Program-made: the position numbers and the translations under genes
Source: Aureimonas sp. Leaf427
Lineage (GTDB): Bacteria > Pseudomonadota > Alphaproteobacteria > Rhizobiales > Rhizobiaceae
Assembly: GCF_001425485.1 (NCBI RefSeq)
Contig: NZ_LMQW01000053.1
Location: forward strand, 1,312-65,311
Direction: 5' to 3'
Length of the DNA stretch: 64,000 nucleotides
Shown here: positions 7,715 to 15,977 of the stretch, in pieces
How the letters are laid out: each line of letters opens with the position of its first letter
Position numbering within the stretch: position 1 is the first letter of the stretch
Notes under the pieces: model-generated
The model's database searches: none
What the model saw: only the letters and a program-made list of their open reading frames with translations
Told to the model about the DNA's origin: nothing

Positions 7715-8686
7715 TCATTCCAGCGGCAGGGCTCCGCCCGCGAAGGCATCGAAGGCGGCGAGGAACGGCGCCCGGTGGCGGTCCGCCTCCTGCATCAGCT
7801 CGTGGCGCGCGCCGGGCAGGGTGATCGAATGGCCCGAGCGCATGCGCCAGGCGAGGCGCTCGGCTGCGGTGGACGAGACGACGCGGTCGGCGCCCGCCGT
7901 CACGAAGAGCGTCGGCACCTGGAGCCCCGCGATCACGTCGGAATCGTCGAGATGGCGCATCGTGGCGGTGGCGGCGCGCAGCCAGGCCGCCGTCGGGTGC
8001 CCGACGAAGAGCTGCGGGGCCGTCTCCACGAGCGCCGTGTTGCGCCGCAGCCGCCTCTCGTCGCCGGTGAGAAAGCTCGTCGCGATGCTCGGCGGGCCCT
8101 TGGCGCGGGCGGGCGAGGGCATGGGCACGCGGCCGAGGCCCATCCAGCGCATCGCCGTCGTGCCGGCCAGAAGCCGCCGCGGATCGGGGCCGCTCTCGGG
8201 CAGCGAGATCAGAGGGGCGGCGCAGACGATGCGCTCCACCCGGTTGAGCAGCCGGGGCGCGGCCAGCATGGCGACGGCGCCGCCCATGGAATGGGCGAGA
8301 ATCACGAAGGGCCCGCGGCAATCGGGCAGGACCACCTCGCGGAAGACCGCTTCGAGATCCTCGGCATAGGCGGCGAAGCTCGTGACATGGCCGAGGCGGC
8401 TGCGCTTCAGAAGGCGGGCGGAGCCGCCCTGGCCGCGCCAGTCGAAGGTCGCGACCATGTAGCCGAGGGCGGTGAGGTCGTCGATCGTCTCGAAATACTT
8501 CTCGATCGCCTCGTTGCGCCCCTGGAGAAGGATCACGGTGCCGCGCGTCGCGGGCAGGCGGCTCGGGATCAGGGCGAAGCGCAGGGCCACCCGGTCGCGC
8601 GTCGTCACGGTGCCGGCGACGATGCCCTGCGGCAGCGGATTGTCCGGCGTCTCGAAAAGCCTCACGGGCCCAAACGTCTGATTCAT
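7715..8686 (-). CDS. Alpha/beta hydrolase, lysophospholipase-like (PldB family)
   Basis: A 323-residue serine hydrolase of the Hydrolase_4 / monoacylglycerol-lipase-lysophospholipase group. The nucleophile elbow is AHSMGG (Ser near residue 143), preceded by the oxyanion-side strand VILLQGRNEAIEKY and the FDWRGQGGS segment typical of this family. The acid is likely the Asp of TAGADRVVS and the general base the His of GARHELMQE. No signal peptide is visible, so it is probably cytoplasmic or peripheral. It stands alone on its strand. The natural substrate (lysophospholipid or monoacylglycerol) is inferred from the family only. Confidence 0.85.
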   Translation of the reverse strand: MNQTFGPVRLFETPDNPLPQGIVAGTVTTRDRVALRFALIPSRLPATRGTVILLQGRNEAIEKYFETIDDLTALGYMVATFDWRGQGGSARLLKRSRLGHVTSFAAYAEDLEAVFREVVLPDCRGPFVILAHSMGGAVAMLAAPRLLNRVERIVCAAPLISLPESGPDPRRLLAGTTAMRWMGLGRVPMPSPARAKGPPSIATSFLTGDERRLRRNTALVETAPQLFVGHPTAAWLRAATATMRHLDDSDVIAGLQVPTLFVTAGADRVVSSTAAERLAWRMRSGHSITLPGARHELMQEADRHRAPFLAAFDAFAGGALPLE

Positions 8687-8913
8687 CGATGCAAGACCTG
8701 CGCGCCCGTCGCGCCTTCGTCAATTCTAGACGGCACTCGTTCAAGCGACGTCAACGAGAGCAAGGCATGGAAGGCCGAGCCTGAACATAAGTAGGCCGGG
8801 AGCCCCGCGAACGGAACTCCCGGCCCAAGCGACCGCGGCGGAAGGGACGGGACGCCGCGGCCGTTTCGATATCCCGGTCGGCCGCAGGACGCGGTGACGC
8901 CGGGAAAGAGAAA

Positions 8914-9408
8914 TCAGCGCGTGTAGATGCCGACGGATGCGCCGCCGAGATCGAACTCGATGCCGTCGCGGTCGCGCGGCGGGTGTGGGCGGCCGAAATC
9001 GCGCGGATCGGAACCGCGGTCGCGCCCATAGTCGGCGCGGGGACCGCGCGGGCCGCGATCGCCGGCCCAGCCGATCCGCTCGCGGGCCAGAATCTCGCCG
9101 TCATAGGCATCGACCGCGAGGCGAACGAGCGCGCCGTTGGGACGCACGGCCCGGACGATGTAGCGGTCGCGGCGCAGATCGATGTCCTCGATCTCGACGA
9201 AGCCCTGACGCCTCAGCTGGCGGGCGAGGCGGCGCTCGGAGATGATGTCGTCGTCGTCGCGTGCATCGCGCCAGTCGCCGCGGTCGCGAACCTGCTCATA
9301 GGACTGGACGACGACGATGTCGCGATCGTAGCGCCCGCCTGCGGAGGCGGCGCCGGTGAGGGCGATGGCTGCGACGAGCGATGCTAGAACGACGCGGACG
9401 GGCTTCAT
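8914..9408 (-). CDS. Exported PepSY-like protein, arginine/aspartate-rich
   Basis: A 164-residue protein with a Sec signal peptide (MKPVRVVLASLVAAIALTGAASAGG) and a charged mature part. The central block SERRLARQLRRQGFVEIEDIDLRRDRYIVRAVRPNG followed by YDGEILARERIGW has the two-half layout of a PepSY domain, in which a residue stretch is followed by an Asp-Gly-Glu turn. The tail is low-complexity (RGPRGPRADYGRDRG, PHPPRDRDG). Such periplasmic proteins in rhizobia are often controlled by, or feed back on, two-component systems; that is family knowledge and not shown here. Repeated GTTCA half-sites lie 80-100 bp upstream (see separate entry). Function unknown. Confidence 0.75.
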   Translation of the reverse strand: MKPVRVVLASLVAAIALTGAASAGGRYDRDIVVVQSYEQVRDRGDWRDARDDDDIISERRLARQLRRQGFVEIEDIDLRRDRYIVRAVRPNGALVRLAVDAYDGEILARERIGWAGDRGPRGPRADYGRDRGSDPRDFGRPHPPRDRDGIEFDLGGASVGIYTR

Positions 9409-9465
9409 GCGGGCGGTCTCCTCGGTGGTTCCCTCGAACCATGGAGAGCACCCTAGACGCCGCCA

Positions 9466-9506
9466 CCTGAACGCATCCGGACCGACGCGTTCATATCGCG
9501 TTCAGG
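9466..9506. promoter_or_regulatory. Cluster of GTTCA/TGAAC half-sites
   Basis: Three copies of GCGTTCA or its complement occur in 41 bp: TGAACGC at 9468-9474, GCGTTCA at 9487-9493 and GCGTTCA at 9498-9504. The last two are direct repeats with an 11-bp period, the spacing used by OmpR/PhoB-type response regulators; the outer pair forms a 9-bp inverted repeat CCTGAACGC/GCGTTCAGG. They lie upstream of the divergent exported PepSY-like gene and 217 bp or more before hsp20. The binding protein is unknown. Confidence 0.4.
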
Positions 9507-9610
9507 CGGCGGAGACCGGGCCGCGACCGCGCCCACAAGGCGGCCCGAAAAAAGTGGAGCCGGCTCGCGACGAGTTCTTGAAGCCCCAAAATCGTGTCAC
9601 CACCTTTGTT

Positions 9611-9720
9611 CTGCGGTCGCCGAAAGGGACCGCTGGCCCGGCCGGTCCGCCCGTTGAGGGGTGCCAAAGCGCCGTGTGCCAGACCGCAGACATCATGTTG
9701 CTTCTCAAGGAGAACATACC
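9611..9720 (+). promoter_or_regulatory. ROSE-type RNA thermometer in the hsp20 leader
   Basis: The leader begins with a hairpin GCGGTC/GACCGC (9613-9618 with 9628-9633). It ends with the motif TTGCT (9698-9702) placed opposite the ribosome-binding site AAGGAG (9707-9712). Flanking ATGTT (9695-9699) pairs with AACAT (9713-9717), so the ribosome-binding site is enclosed in a short, imperfect stem. A U-Y-G-C-U motif facing AGGAG just before a small heat shock gene is the signature of rhizobial ROSE elements, which melt on heating. A CTTGAA at 9577-9582 could be the -35 of an RpoH promoter, with a poor -10. Confidence 0.7.
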
Positions 9721-10191
9721 ATGCGTGCCATCGATTTCGCTCCTCTCTATCGCTCCACCGTCGGCTTCGACCGCCTCTTCGCCAAGCTCGACCAGCTCAG
9801 CCAGCCCGAGAACGCCCAGTCCTACCCGCCCTACAACATCGAGCGGACGGGCGAGACGGCCTATCGCGTGACCCTCGCGGTCGCAGGTTTCTCGGATTCC
9901 GAGCTTTCGATCGAGAGCCGGGAGACCGTCCTGACGGTCAAGGGCGAGAAGACCGAGGAGAAGCCGGAGGGCCAGGAGAGCGAGGTTCTCTATCGCGGCA
10001 TTGCCGGCCGCTCGTTCGAGCGCCGCTTCCAGCTGGCCGATCATGTCGAGGTGAAGGGTGCGAGCCTGAAGAATGGGCTTCTGCATATCGACCTCGTCCG
10101 CGTGATCCCGGAGGCGATGAAGCCCCGCAGGATCGAGATCGCGGCGGCGGACAACGCCAATGCGCGTCAGATCGAGGCCAACGCCGCCTGA
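9721..10191 (+). CDS. Small heat shock protein, Hsp20 family
   Basis: A 156-residue alpha-crystallin-type chaperone (IbpA/HspA class) that binds unfolding proteins without ATP. The alpha-crystallin domain covers about residues 35-130 with PYNIERTGETAYRVTLAVAGF at its start, and the C-terminal family motif appears as RRIEIA. The N-terminus MRAIDFAPLYRSTVGFDRLF is the usual rhizobial form. The start ATG 9721 follows AAGGAG with an 8-base spacer. The leader has the look of a ROSE thermometer, so translation is probably switched on by heat. A strong terminator follows, shared in position with the end of the convergent condensin operon. Confidence 0.92.
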   Translation: MRAIDFAPLYRSTVGFDRLFAKLDQLSQPENAQSYPPYNIERTGETAYRVTLAVAGFSDSELSIESRETVLTVKGEKTEEKPEGQESEVLYRGIAGRSFERRFQLADHVEVKGASLKNGLLHIDLVRVIPEAMKPRRIEIAAADNANARQIEANAA

Positions 10192-10220
10192 CCCCGTCGG
10201 ATCGTTCGAAAAGACATGCG

Positions 10221-10246
10221 ACGGCGCCCTTCGGGGCGCCGTTTTT
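10221..10246 (+). terminator. Terminator after hsp20, also close to the end of jetC
   Basis: A 9-bp perfect stem ACGGCGCCC/GGGCGCCGT with a TTCG loop and a TTTTT run on the + strand. It is 15 bp from the jetC stop on the other strand, so it may work in both directions; it leaves no room for a gene following jetC. Confidence 0.9.
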
Positions 10247-10261
10247 CGTCGTCGGCGCCGT

Positions 10262-13200
10262 TCACTCCGCTGCCGATCGATAGGTCGAGGGGGCTCGGTG
10301 GTCGGGGTTGAGGTCGGCAAGCGCCCGCTTGGCGGCTTCGCGGGGATGCTCGGTGTCGATGTAGACGGAGGTGCCGTCCAGCGACTTGTTGACGAGGACG
10401 ATCGTGTCCAGCACCTCGGTGAAGGTCGCGCGCTTGTCTTCGGGCCCGGCGATGAGGAGCTGGAGGCCCATGTCGCGGAAGAAGCGCAGGAGCGCCTGCG
10501 TGTTGGGTACGTCCAGCTTGTTGAATGCCTCGTCGAAGAGCGCGAGCCCCATGCCCGCCGGCCGGCCGGCGATGTGGCCGGGAAAGTAGGCGAGCGAGAG
10601 CGATGCCGCGATCGCCACGTAGAAGGGCACCTGCGCCTCGCCGCCCGAGCCCTTCATGGCGCGCGAGGAGAGGCTCGTGCGCCCGCCCTTGGCGTCGGTC
10701 ATGGTGATCTCGAAGGTGAAGTACTGGCGGTAGTCCGCCATGAGCGCGGCGTCCTCCTGGCCCTCGATCATCGCCTCGACGTCGTCCATGGAGGCCTCGA
10801 AGATCTCGTCGGTCAGCCCGTCCTCGGCGGCCTTCGTCGCGAGGTCGTGCAGGCGGGCGAAGCGACCGTCGACGGCGAAGGTGAAGGCATAGGTCTGGCC
10901 GGTGAAGCGATGGCGCTTCAGGAGGCGGTTCATGCCGTCCATGCGATGCGAGACCTTGCCGAGCTTCTCGGAGAGGCGGGCGAGGAGGTCCTCCCGCAGC
11001 ATGCGGCGCATTTCCTCGGCGGCGCGGGCGCAGGCGTCGCGATGGCTTCGAAGGTCGTTCTCCTCCAGGCGCCGCTGCTCCTCCGCGATCCAGCGATAGC
11101 CCGCCATCATGCTCTCGGCGTCGATCGCGGGAAGCGCGATGCGCCATTGCGATGCGTAGTCGCCGAGGTCCCGCAGGGCGGCGAGCTGTTCGCGCCGCGC
11201 CGCGCCGTCCGAGAGATCGGCGGCGGCACGGGCCTCGTTCCGCATCGTCGCGAGCCGGGCCGCGAGGTCGCGGCGCTCAGGGCCGCCCGCGCGGATCTCC
11301 GCGCGAAAGGCCCGGCAGACGGCCGCGACCGAGGGCGTTTCCGGATCGAGCGCGCCGAGCGCCCGATGGGTCTCGCCATCCATCACCGCGAAGGCGCGGC
11401 GGCGCTGGGCGTGGGCGGCCTTCAGCTTCTCCTCGGCGACGCCCGCCCGCGCCGTCGCGTGGGCGACGGCCTGCTGCAGCGCCTCGATGCGCGGCTCGAC
11501 CTCCTCGGTAAGCTCCGCGGCATGGGCGTCGCGTTCGGCTTTGATGTCCTCCATCTCGGCGCGCAGCCCGCCGGCATCGCTGTCCTCCACCGCCCGGCGG
11601 TCGCGGGCCAGCGCATCCAGCCGAAGGCGGGCCGTGCCCACCCGGTGTTCGAGGTCGAAGGGCTGGGGGTCGGCGGCGAGGACGGCAAGAAGCCCGGGCA
11701 GGCGGCGGGCGGCGTCGCGCACGCGCTGGAGGCGCGCCTTCGCCTCGGTCAGGTCGCGCTCGATCCGGGCGCGGCGGTCCCGGTCCGCGCCGTCGTCGGA
11801 GGCGCCGGCGCCGCGCCCGAGCAGCATGTCCTTCAGATCGCGCTGCACGGAGAGGCCCATGCCGGACGAGGTCTTGCCGTTCTTCATGATGCCGCGGTCG
11901 AGCCGGTCGAGATCGGCTTCCGTTTCCGCCTTGCGGAAGGCGCCGATGCGCACGGTGAGAAAGGCCCGCGCGTGCTCGTCCTCGGTGCTGAGCGCTTCGA
12001 GGATGCTGCCCGGCTGCACGAACGAGCGGGTGGAGGCGGTGGCGCTGGTCTTGACGAGCGTGCAGCCGGCAAAGGCGTTCCGGTCCTGCCACATCAGATC
12101 GAAGGCGCGCGACAGAAGCGGGGGCGGCACGATGATCGCCTCCCGGCCCCGGCCGAGCAGCGATTCGGCAGCATATTGCCAGTCGGGCTCGGCGATGCCG
12201 ACGACGTCGCAGAGCGGCACGGCCGGGATGCCGGCCGCTTCCAGGGCCGAGAGAAGCTTCACGACCTCGCGCGAGAGGAAGCCGCCATGGGGGCGCGCGC
12301 GACCGCTTGCGGCCTGTTCGTGATCGGCCTCCAGGCGTCGCACCTCGGTCTGGAGGCCATGCGCCAGATCGTCGAGCGCCACCTGCAGGCCGTCGATCCG
12401 GCGCGCCTCCTCCACGAGGGCCTGGAGCCGGTCGCCGCGCCCGCGAAGGGTCTCGTGAAGCGGCTGGCCCGCGGGGGCGAGGCTCAGCGCCTGACGGGCC
12501 GCATCGAGGGCTGCGAGCGCCGCGGCGCCGGGACGATCGACGAGGGCGGAGAGGCGCAGGATGTCGGCGAGGGCCGATTGGATGCGGCTCCAGGCGAGGC
12601 CCGCATCCGCGATGTCGCGCTCGGCGAGCTTGGCTTCGGCGTCGATCTGGCGAAGCTGCGCCTCGCCGCTGGCGGCGCCGAGAAGCGCCTGTTTGGAGCG
12701 GATCTCCTCGTCCCAGTTCCTGATCCACTCGCGACGGCTCGTCAGCACCCGCCGCTCGACGTCGAGGCTCGCCGCGCGCGTCGCAAGAAGCTCGAGGGCG
12801 GCGCGCAGCTCGATTCCGGCGCGGCAGCTGTCGGCCGCCGCCGCCCGCCAGCGCAGGCGGTCGGCCTCCATGCGGGCGCGGCCCCAGGCGCGAAAGCGCG
12901 CGGCCGTGCGCACGACGCGGTGGTGCTTGGCCTCGGCCTCCTCGATCAGCGCCTCCAGCTCCCGCCACGTCGCGATCGAGGTGCGCACGCGCTCGACGTC
13001 GAGCGGATCGGGCTCCAGCACGAACTCGCGCACGAAGACGGTCGGGTCGAAGATCGGCTTGAAGGCCAGCGCGTTGGAAAAGGCGCGCAGGAAGTGCCGG
13101 GCATTGGGCGGCGAGGCTGGCCCGCGCATGGCGGACAGCATGTCGGCGGTGAAGCGCTCGGCGGAGGACTTGTACTCCGTCATCTCGGGATGGGTCCGCC

Positions 13201-13684
13201 GCATCTCCGCGGCGATCTCGGCGAAGGGCGCGAGAGTCGAGACGCCGTTCTCCTCCCGGCGGATCGCCTCGATGGAGAAGGCATGGCCGGGCACGATGAA
13301 GCGCGAGAGCACCTCTTCGCGGCTGTCGCCATGGCGCGCGGCGAAGGCGATGCCGACCGAGATCGGCACGTTCGTGTATTCGTTGACGAAGGTCAGCGCG
13401 AGAATGGTCTCGCAGGACTTTCGCAAGGGCCTGCCGTCCTCGGCCGCGTCTCCCGTCATGCCGAGGCAGTATTCGAGCACGCTGCGCGACGAGCGCCCGC
13501 TGGCGCTGGCGTTCAGATGGAGGCGGTTCTGGTTGCCGCCAGCGATGACGGTCTGGATCGCGTCCTGGATGGAGCTCTTGCCGGCGCCGGTCGGGCCGAT
13601 CAGGGCGGCTTCGCCCCGGATCTCGATGTCCTTGGCGTCGATCAGGTACCAATTGGAGATCGAGATCCGGCGAAGGCTATACAT
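10262..13684 (-). CDS. MukB/MksB/JetC-like condensin ATPase
   Basis: A 1140-residue SMC-like ATPase, the motor of a MukBEF-type condensin thought to extrude DNA loops. The N-terminal ATPase half starts at once (MYSLRRISISNWYLIDAKDI) with Walker A GPTGAGKSS (residues 30-38). Long charged, Leu/Ala/Arg-rich stretches with heptad character fill about 260-950 and are interrupted by a hinge-like middle. The C-terminal half has the ABC signature GSGGEAQVPFY (about 1010-1020) and Walker B GLALFDEAFNKLD (about 1046-1058). The ATG overlaps the preceding gene's stop by eight bases. It is the last gene of a three-gene operon; a JetD nuclease gene is absent downstream. Whether it serves chromosome organisation (MksB) or plasmid defence (JetC) cannot be decided from sequence. 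Confidence 0.85.
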   Translation of the reverse strand: MYSLRRISISNWYLIDAKDIEIRGEAALIGPTGAGKSSIQDAIQTVIAGGNQNRLHLNASASGRSSRSVLEYCLGMTGDAAEDGRPLRKSCETILALTFVNEYTNVPISVGIAFAARHGDSREEVLSRFIVPGHAFSIEAIRREENGVSTLAPFAEIAAEMRRTHPEMTEYKSSAERFTADMLSAMRGPASPPNARHFLRAFSNALAFKPIFDPTVFVREFVLEPDPLDVERVRTSIATWRELEALIEEAEAKHHRVVRTAARFRAWGRARMEADRLRWRAAAADSCRAGIELRAALELLATRAASLDVERRVLTSRREWIRNWDEEIRSKQALLGAASGEAQLRQIDAEAKLAERDIADAGLAWSRIQSALADILRLSALVDRPGAAALAALDAARQALSLAPAGQPLHETLRGRGDRLQALVEEARRIDGLQVALDDLAHGLQTEVRRLEADHEQAASGRARPHGGFLSREVVKLLSALEAAGIPAVPLCDVVGIAEPDWQYAAESLLGRGREAIIVPPPLLSRAFDLMWQDRNAFAGCTLVKTSATASTRSFVQPGSILEALSTEDEHARAFLTVRIGAFRKAETEADLDRLDRGIMKNGKTSSGMGLSVQRDLKDMLLGRGAGASDDGADRDRRARIERDLTEAKARLQRVRDAARRLPGLLAVLAADPQPFDLEHRVGTARLRLDALARDRRAVEDSDAGGLRAEMEDIKAERDAHAAELTEEVEPRIEALQQAVAHATARAGVAEEKLKAAHAQRRRAFAVMDGETHRALGALDPETPSVAAVCRAFRAEIRAGGPERRDLAARLATMRNEARAAADLSDGAARREQLAALRDLGDYASQWRIALPAIDAESMMAGYRWIAEEQRRLEENDLRSHRDACARAAEEMRRMLREDLLARLSEKLGKVSHRMDGMNRLLKRHRFTGQTYAFTFAVDGRFARLHDLATKAAEDGLTDEIFEASMDDVEAMIEGQEDAALMADYRQYFTFEITMTDAKGGRTSLSSRAMKGSGGEAQVPFYVAIAASLSLAYFPGHIAGRPAGMGLALFDEAFNKLDVPNTQALLRFFRDMGLQLLIAGPEDKRATFTEVLDTIVLVNKSLDGTSVYIDTEHPREAAKRALADLNPDHRAPSTYRSAAE

Positions 13685-14444
13685 CGGGCCGGCCCCGATC
13701 GCCCGGCCGCCCGGCTTCGCCTTCGCTCGCCGCCGGCGGCTCGGTCCGCTCGATCTCGACGGCGTTCGGGTTCGGCCCGACACCCGCTTCAAGGCCGGAA
13801 TCGACGCCCTGCGAGGGCGTCTCGACCCAGGCCATGAGGTCGGCGACGTAGGAGTCGGGCACCAGGGTCGCGATGCCGGGCAGGATCGTCAGCGGCGACA
13901 CGCGGCCGACGCGGTCGCGCTCGCCGAGCCGTGCCGCGCCATGCCGCTGGAAGCGGCGCAGGATGTCGAGGAGGCGGTTCTCCTCGGGCGGCGGCCCCTG
14001 CGTGGCGCTCTCGATGCGGTCGACCAGCGCGTCGGTCGTCGTCTCCACCGTTCCGGCATCGCCCATCTCGTGAGCGGCGATCGCCTCCTCCCAGAGAAGG
14101 CGCAGGACGAGGAGCACGATCGTCTCGTCCTTGCGCAGGCGCTCGAAGACGCCGTCGTAGCGCGGCTCGTCCCCGGGCACGGCGAGCGCCACCATCTGGT
14201 CGCGCGCCGAGACTTCGAGCCGATAGCCGAGCGCGCCGAAATAGCGCTCGTAGAAGGTCGGATAGGCGCGCACCAGCTCGTAGGTCCGCCCGATGCCGGC
14301 CGTGTGCGAGTAGACGCATTGGCGCGTGATCAGGACCTGGAGCGAGCGGGTCATCTCCTCGGCCGAAGGGCGCTTGCCCGCGATGTTGCCGCCGGCCCAG
14401 TCGCCGTCCACGATGTCGCGGAATTCGTCGGTCTCACGCTGCAT
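13677..14444 (-). CDS. MksE/JetB-like condensin subunit (DUF4194-like)
   Basis: A 255-residue protein with the features of the kite subunit MksE/JetB: a winged-helix-like core with AEEMTRSLQVLITRQCVYSHTAGIGRTYELVRAYPTFYERYF-type sequence at residues about 28-70, then LRKDETIVLLVLRLLWEE, and a disordered acidic/Pro-rich tail after about residue 215. In known systems this subunit dimerises on the kleisin (JetA/MksF) and controls DNA gating by the ATPase. The start ATG 14444 lies inside the end of the jetA-like gene (11-bp overlap), and the stop overlaps the jetC-like start by eight bases, so all three are translationally coupled. A longer upstream frame to 14711 lies antisense-like inside jetA coding sequence and was not used. 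Confidence 0.8.
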   Translation of the reverse strand: MQRETDEFRDIVDGDWAGGNIAGKRPSAEEMTRSLQVLITRQCVYSHTAGIGRTYELVRAYPTFYERYFGALGYRLEVSARDQMVALAVPGDEPRYDGVFERLRKDETIVLLVLRLLWEEAIAAHEMGDAGTVETTTDALVDRIESATQGPPPEENRLLDILRRFQRHGAARLGERDRVGRVSPLTILPGIATLVPDSYVADLMAWVETPSQGVDSGLEAGVGPNPNAVEIERTEPPAASEGEAGRPGDRGRPDV

Positions 14445-15837
14445 CGGTGTTTCTGCCTCCTCGTCGGCGGATGAGGAAATCCTGGCAGGAGATCCAGTCG
14501 TTGGAGCAGCGACCGGGAAGGAGGACGAGCTCGAAGCGGGCGGCGAGCGCCCCGTTGAAGATCGAAGGCAGTTCCCGCAGCCTTTGGAAAGCGACGAAAT
14601 CCTCCACCGTCCGCAAGAGGATATCGCGCCCGCGCACCTCTGTCCTCTCGCCGAGCACCTTATCCACATAGGTTGCGAGGACGGGCGCGGTGACGCGGGT
14701 GCGCCGGACATATTCCTCCTTCGCCCGGGCGTAGAGGATCGCGGCGGGATCGACCGTCACCTCGCGGATCACCGATGGCGCCACCGCCATGCGCTCGCGG
14801 CGCGGGGCGGGCACATGGACGGGGCCGAGCGGCAGGAAGCGCGGCAGGAGCGCCGTCGGCACCGCGATCTCCTCGCGCGCATCGTCCGCCAGCGCCTTGA
14901 TCGCCTCGGTCAGGCGCAGCTTGGCGGGATCGCCGATCCGGTCCATGTAGCGCGCGGCGTTGACGATGCGCCGCTCGATCCGCGCCACGGTCGCGTCGAT
15001 CTCGTCGAGATGGCGGTCGGCGGCGTCGAAGACGGCGATGATCTCGGCCAGTTCCCGCCGCACCCGCTCCTGTCCGGCCTCTCCGTCCTCGGCCCGGCCC
15101 TCGCGCGCATAGGCCTCGCCGAGGATGGCCACGACCGCATCGTTCATCAGCATCTGATTGGCCTGGCCGACGATGGCCGCGCGGAAGCGGAAGGGGTTCT
15201 CCTTCGTGTGCAGCGTCTTGTAGTCGCCGATCAGGTGGCGGACCACGAAGTCCTCGAAGAAGTGCCGGAAGACGTCGCGCACGCTCGGCTGCTTCAGGAT
15301 GCGCTCCTCGGCCTGTCGGAGCGAGATCGACACCGTGCGCATATGGGTCACGAACTCGCCGGCGCCGCGCAGCGCGTTGCGCAGGCTCTCCGAGCGGTCC
15401 TCGGGGTCGGCCGCCGCGCCCTCCAGGGCGCTGAGGACGCCGAGCACCGCGCCGCCATAGCTCAGCGCCTCGCCGCGCTCGATTTCGGCGAAGACCTGGA
15501 CGAGGACGCTGGCTTCGGGATTGAAATCGACGAGGCGCACGTAGCGCTCCCGATGCTCGACCAGCCAGCCGGTCTCGACCAGACGCTGGTAGAAGGAGCG
15601 CGCGCGGTCGTCGGCGGTCGGCTCGGGCGCCTCCTCGTCGATGGCGGCGCCGTTGCGCGCTTCCCAGCCGGCGAGGAAATCCTCGATCTCCCGCATCACC
15701 TCCGCACGCCGCGGCGCCTCCGCGGACAGCTCGAACGTGCGGCGATAGAGGTGGAGCAGGAGATCGGAATAGAGCCGCCGCGAGGGGGAGGCCAGCGGCT
15801 TGAAGAGATCGGCCGGGAGGACGTCGAAGAGCGGCAT
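14434..15837 (-). CDS. MksF/JetA-like kleisin subunit of condensin
   Basis: A 467-residue protein starting MPLFDVLPADLFKPLASPSR, resembling the JetA family (formerly DUF5716) and the MukF/MksF kleisins, which bridge the ATPase heads. The N-terminal part (about 1-115) looks like a winged-helix dimer region, the middle is helical with coiled-coil tendency (ERVRRELAEIIAVFDAADRH region), and the C-terminal part ends in a basic tail LIRRRGGRN. The ATG at 15837 begins the conserved core and has GGGGATGGA upstream; a longer in-frame start at 15918 is less likely. It heads the operon jetA-jetB-jetC. The gene just upstream on the same strand is a beta-ketoacyl-ACP synthase, so no JetD is found on that side either. 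Confidence 0.8.
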   Translation of the reverse strand: MPLFDVLPADLFKPLASPSRRLYSDLLLHLYRRTFELSAEAPRRAEVMREIEDFLAGWEARNGAAIDEEAPEPTADDRARSFYQRLVETGWLVEHRERYVRLVDFNPEASVLVQVFAEIERGEALSYGGAVLGVLSALEGAAADPEDRSESLRNALRGAGEFVTHMRTVSISLRQAEERILKQPSVRDVFRHFFEDFVVRHLIGDYKTLHTKENPFRFRAAIVGQANQMLMNDAVVAILGEAYAREGRAEDGEAGQERVRRELAEIIAVFDAADRHLDEIDATVARIERRIVNAARYMDRIGDPAKLRLTEAIKALADDAREEIAVPTALLPRFLPLGPVHVPAPRRERMAVAPSVIREVTVDPAAILYARAKEEYVRRTRVTAPVLATYVDKVLGERTEVRGRDILLRTVEDFVAFQRLRELPSIFNGALAARFELVLLPGRCSNDWISCQDFLIRRRGGRNTDAA

Positions 15838-15977
15838 TCCATCCCCGATCGCGACGCCCTGGATGCTCGAGCGGTTTCGAGCCGTGTCCTTATCGGGCTC
15901 CAAGGCCCGGATCAACACGGCCGGGCGGCGCGCCGTCCCAGACTGGATGCAGCCGGTCCTTGCCGGGGCTGAAGCTT

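Noticed and set aside
10160-13837. A 1225-residue frame antisense to the condensin ATPase gene
   Set aside because: Shadow of the real minus-strand gene; the latter has Walker A and B motifs, correct overlaps with its partners and full length.
15838-15977. Possible JetD gene upstream or downstream of the condensin operon
   Set aside because: The space is only 140 bp on this side and about 15 bp before a terminator on the other; no JetD-like sequence fits.
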